NCBI GenBank assembly: GCA_027021365.1
Contig: JALUUM010000037.1
Coordinates: 39,025 to 103,024, forward strand
Direction of reading: 5' to 3'
Source of the DNA: Spirochaetales bacterium
GTDB lineage: Bacteria; Spirochaetota; Spirochaetia; SZUA-6
Length of the DNA: 64,000 nt
Shown here: piece by piece, positions 62,421 to 64,000 of the stretch
Numbering within the stretch: the stretch's first letter is position 1
Layout of the letters: each line of letters opens with the position of its first letter
Notes under the pieces: generated by a model
Told to the model about the DNA's origin: nothing
The model's database searches: none
Seen by the model: only the letters and a program-made list of their open reading frames with translations
Program-made: the position numbers and the translations under genes

Positions 62421-63671
62421 TCAAATATCAATATTATCCATAGGGCTTATTACTCCCAGCTTGTTGAAGCGAGCGATGTGAGTATAGATCATTGTGGTTG
62501 AAACATTGGAATGTCCGAGCAATTCCTGAACTGTTCTGATGTCATATCCGTTTTCAATAAGGTGAGTTGCAAAACTGTGGCGAAGGGTATGAATACTCGC
62601 AGTTTTATTTACCCCTGTCTTGCCAAGTGCTGTTTTGAATGCTTTTTGCAGTGAACTTGGAAAGAGATGGTATCTCCTAACAATTCCCGTTCTTGGATCC
62701 ACCGAAATTTTATATGAGGGGAAAACCCAAAACCAGGGCCATTCTTTGCCCGCATTGGGATATTTCCTTTCCAGTGCTTTAGGAAGCGGAACACCTGGCC
62801 TATTTTCCATTAGATCCTCCTCGTACAATTTTCTGATTTTCATAATGTGTTGTTTAAGCGGTTCTTTAACTTTCTTTGAAAGTATCGTCTGTCTGTCTTT
62901 ATCACCCTTGCCAGAACGAATCGTTAGAATATCACTTCTAAAATTGATATCCTTTATTCGCAGATTCAAACATTCCGAAAGTCTTAAACCACCACCGTAT
63001 ATTATTTCTGCTAAAAGTTTGTACGGGTAATACATGTGGCTTAGTATTTCTGAAATTTCCCTTCCTGATAACACAACTGGCAATCGTCTCTTTGTGGTTG
63101 CCTTGACAACCGAATCGAGGTTCGTTATCTCTTTATCCAGGATATGCCGGTAAAGAAATAGAGTCGCATTAAATGCCTGTTTCTGAGTCGATGTTGATAC
63201 TTGCCGTTCGATGGCAAGATATGTAAGAAAGGATTTGACATCATCTTGATTTAAAACCCCAGGTTGTTTCTTACCGGCAAAATTACGAAACTGTTTTACC
63301 CAGTAGAGATAAGATTTTTCCGTTTTAAAGGATTTATTTTGCAACCTGAGTTCATTTTTCATATTGAATATTGTCGTATCCCAACTATGATTATCCGATA
63401 GATTTTTATCAATTGTATTCGGATTGGCACTACTTTTTAGAAATGACTGATAGATGCTAACAGCTCTGTCTGCCTGTTCTACTTGCCAATCCTCAAACCT
63501 TTTATTTAGGTATCTTAAATAGCTAAGTTTGCTATCTGCATGAGAAGGCAAGTTCTTGGAAAATGAAATATACCAATCTATCCAATTTAAATAGTAAGGA
63601 ATCTTGTGTGGGCTTACCTTAAATCTTGTTGAAATGAATTTGGCCAAGTCTTGTTTTGTTAATTCATCCAT
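62421..63671 (-). CDS. intI: Integron-type integrase (tyrosine recombinase) with extra N-terminal domain
   Basis: 416 residues. Tyrosine-recombinase residues are Arg230 (GGGLRLSE), Lys255, His361 and Arg364 (HTLRHSFATH), His387 (LLGHSNVST) and Tyr396 (MIYTH). The integron-specific patch is present at about 297-318 (LPKALERKYPNAGKEWPW), nearly identical to class 1 IntI. Homology to IntI1 starts near residue 100; the first 95 residues form an extra segment with tryptophans and helices, perhaps an additional DNA-binding domain. It would recombine attI and attC sites to capture cassettes. AAAGGAGG precedes the ATG. Confidence 0.92.
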   Translation of the reverse strand: MDELTKQDLAKFISTRFKVSPHKIPYYLNWIDWYISFSKNLPSHADSKLSYLRYLNKRFEDWQVEQADRAVSIYQSFLKSSANPNTIDKNLSDNHSWDTTIFNMKNELRLQNKSFKTEKSYLYWVKQFRNFAGKKQPGVLNQDDVKSFLTYLAIERQVSTSTQKQAFNATLFLYRHILDKEITNLDSVVKATTKRRLPVVLSGREISEILSHMYYPYKLLAEIIYGGGLRLSECLNLRIKDINFRSDILTIRSGKGDKDRQTILSKKVKEPLKQHIMKIRKLYEEDLMENRPGVPLPKALERKYPNAGKEWPWFWVFPSYKISVDPRTGIVRRYHLFPSSLQKAFKTALGKTGVNKTASIHTLRHSFATHLIENGYDIRTVQELLGHSNVSTTMIYTHIARFNKLGVISPMDNIDI

Positions 63672-63742
63672 TTTTATGATTTCCTCCTTTTATTGGTTCG
63701 TTTTGCTGTTTCATTAGCTGGTAGTAACACAATGCATTCGAA

Positions 63743-63754
63743 TATCACCTGATA
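63743..63754. promoter_or_regulatory. Palindrome TATCA-NN-TGATA, copy 1
   Basis: TATCACCTGATA has perfect 5-bp arms and lies about 72 bp upstream of the integrase ATG. A second copy is at 63863-63874. Confidence 0.55.
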
Positions 63755-63862
63755 CATGGTTTTCTAGATATCTAAAGGAAGAAATGGTTAAATTGCTTGA
63801 AACATATCAATAAAATTAGAAATATTTTGTCTTTAATGGAGATATTTGCTAAAATCAGGTGC

Positions 63863-63874
63863 TATCAAGTGATA
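63863..63874. promoter_or_regulatory. Palindrome TATCA-NN-TGATA, copy 2
   Basis: TATCAAGTGATA repeats the arms of copy 1 with a different 2-bp centre, 120 bp away. The pair brackets the GTTAAAT heptamer. Confidence 0.55.
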
Positions 63875-64000
63875 TAATATGTTATATTCCATCGAGATAT
63901 TTATCGATAATCCGAAATATAAAGAGAAACTTTTAGGGTTAGGAGGTTTCTTACAATCATTTTATTTCCTAATCTCCCTGCGCACAAGTAAAAGGCCACC

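Larger units (their letters stand above)
63672..64000. other. Control and possible attI region upstream of the integrase
   Basis: AT-rich sequence with two copies of a 12-bp palindrome, a GTTAAAT heptamer (63787-63793) and a terminator-like stem AGAAAC/GTTTCT (63926-63954 region). Frames entering from the right edge are too short to call. Confidence 0.5.

Noticed and set aside
63879..64000. Open frame on the plus strand running off the right edge
   Set aside because: Only about 40 codons are visible, without a ribosome site or recognised motif; TATAAT directly abuts the ATG.
63962..64000. Possible 3' end of a minus-strand gene (GGLLLVRREIRK then stop)
   Set aside because: Only 12 codons are inside the window; the higher GC is suggestive but not enough to call a gene.
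1..64000. tRNA, rRNA, CRISPR arrays and insertion-sequence transposases
   Set aside because: Read for cloverleaf-type tRNA motifs, rRNA segments, regular spacer repeats and DDE-type transposase proteins; none was seen by eye.

Overview
The window looks like a chromosomal segment of an anaerobic, free-living member of the Spirochaetota. Points in favour are a complete nine-gene V/A-type ATPase operon, secreted TPR and fibronectin-type proteins in spirochaete style, a flavo-diiron oxygen reductase, an ABC sugar uptake operon with a GH1 glycosidase, chemotaxis and hybrid-kinase genes, and an integron-type integrase most like those reported from treponemes. The assignment is inferred from gene content. 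No rRNA, tRNA or CRISPR array was seen.

Layout. 1-12263 (minus): three consecutive secreted or surface genes, comprising a 2878-residue mosaic protein with fibronectin III-like modules, a 718-residue fibronectin III protein and a putative envelope protein that runs off the left edge. 12569-18218 (plus): a LacI-type regulator, a sugar-binding protein, two permeases and a GH1 beta-glycosidase. A near-leaderless promoter with an embedded operator and a 42-bp perfect palindrome control it. 18438-25360: a small outer-membrane-type barrel protein, a membrane protein, a NodIJ-like exporter, a TauE-like permease, a COG4299-like membrane acyltransferase and a CsgG/TPR protein. 25596-30473 (minus): an overlapping three-gene envelope operon (transglutaminase-like/TPR protein, FG-GAP propeller lipoprotein, SUMF1-like lipoprotein). 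The two lipoproteins share an almost identical InlB-like N-terminal module. 30693-34140: a DUF4143 remnant, a membrane-bound PAS-LuxR regulator and a flavo-diiron protein. 34393-40552 (plus): an Asp/Glu racemase with a four-carbon sugar-acid kinase, then an operon of MFS exporter, LolA-like protein, membrane proteins and TetR regulator. 40572-42261 (minus): amt-glnK behind a sigma-54-type promoter. 42478-52563 (minus): V-ATPase operon H-C-I-K-F-E-A-B-D, followed by a universal stress protein and an EIIA-Ntr protein. 52673-60773: a signalling cluster of response-regulator kinase, chemoreceptor, giant hybrid kinase and an HD-GYP response regulator. 60916-64000: an unknown membrane protein, an unexplained GC-rich island and the integron integrase with a possible attI region at the right edge.

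How the parts fit. The sugar operon appears induced by beta-glycosides through LacI and has no ATPase gene of its own. The V-ATPase would set the cation gradient, and its attached Usp and EIIA-Ntr genes suggest a link to ion or nitrogen status. Amt/PII is a nitrogen module with an unusual PII lacking Tyr51. A recurring feature is short tandem duplication (11-27 bp) at gene junctions and start sites. The strongest unusual item is the integrase, which carries the IntI-specific patch plus an extra N-terminal domain of about 95 residues.
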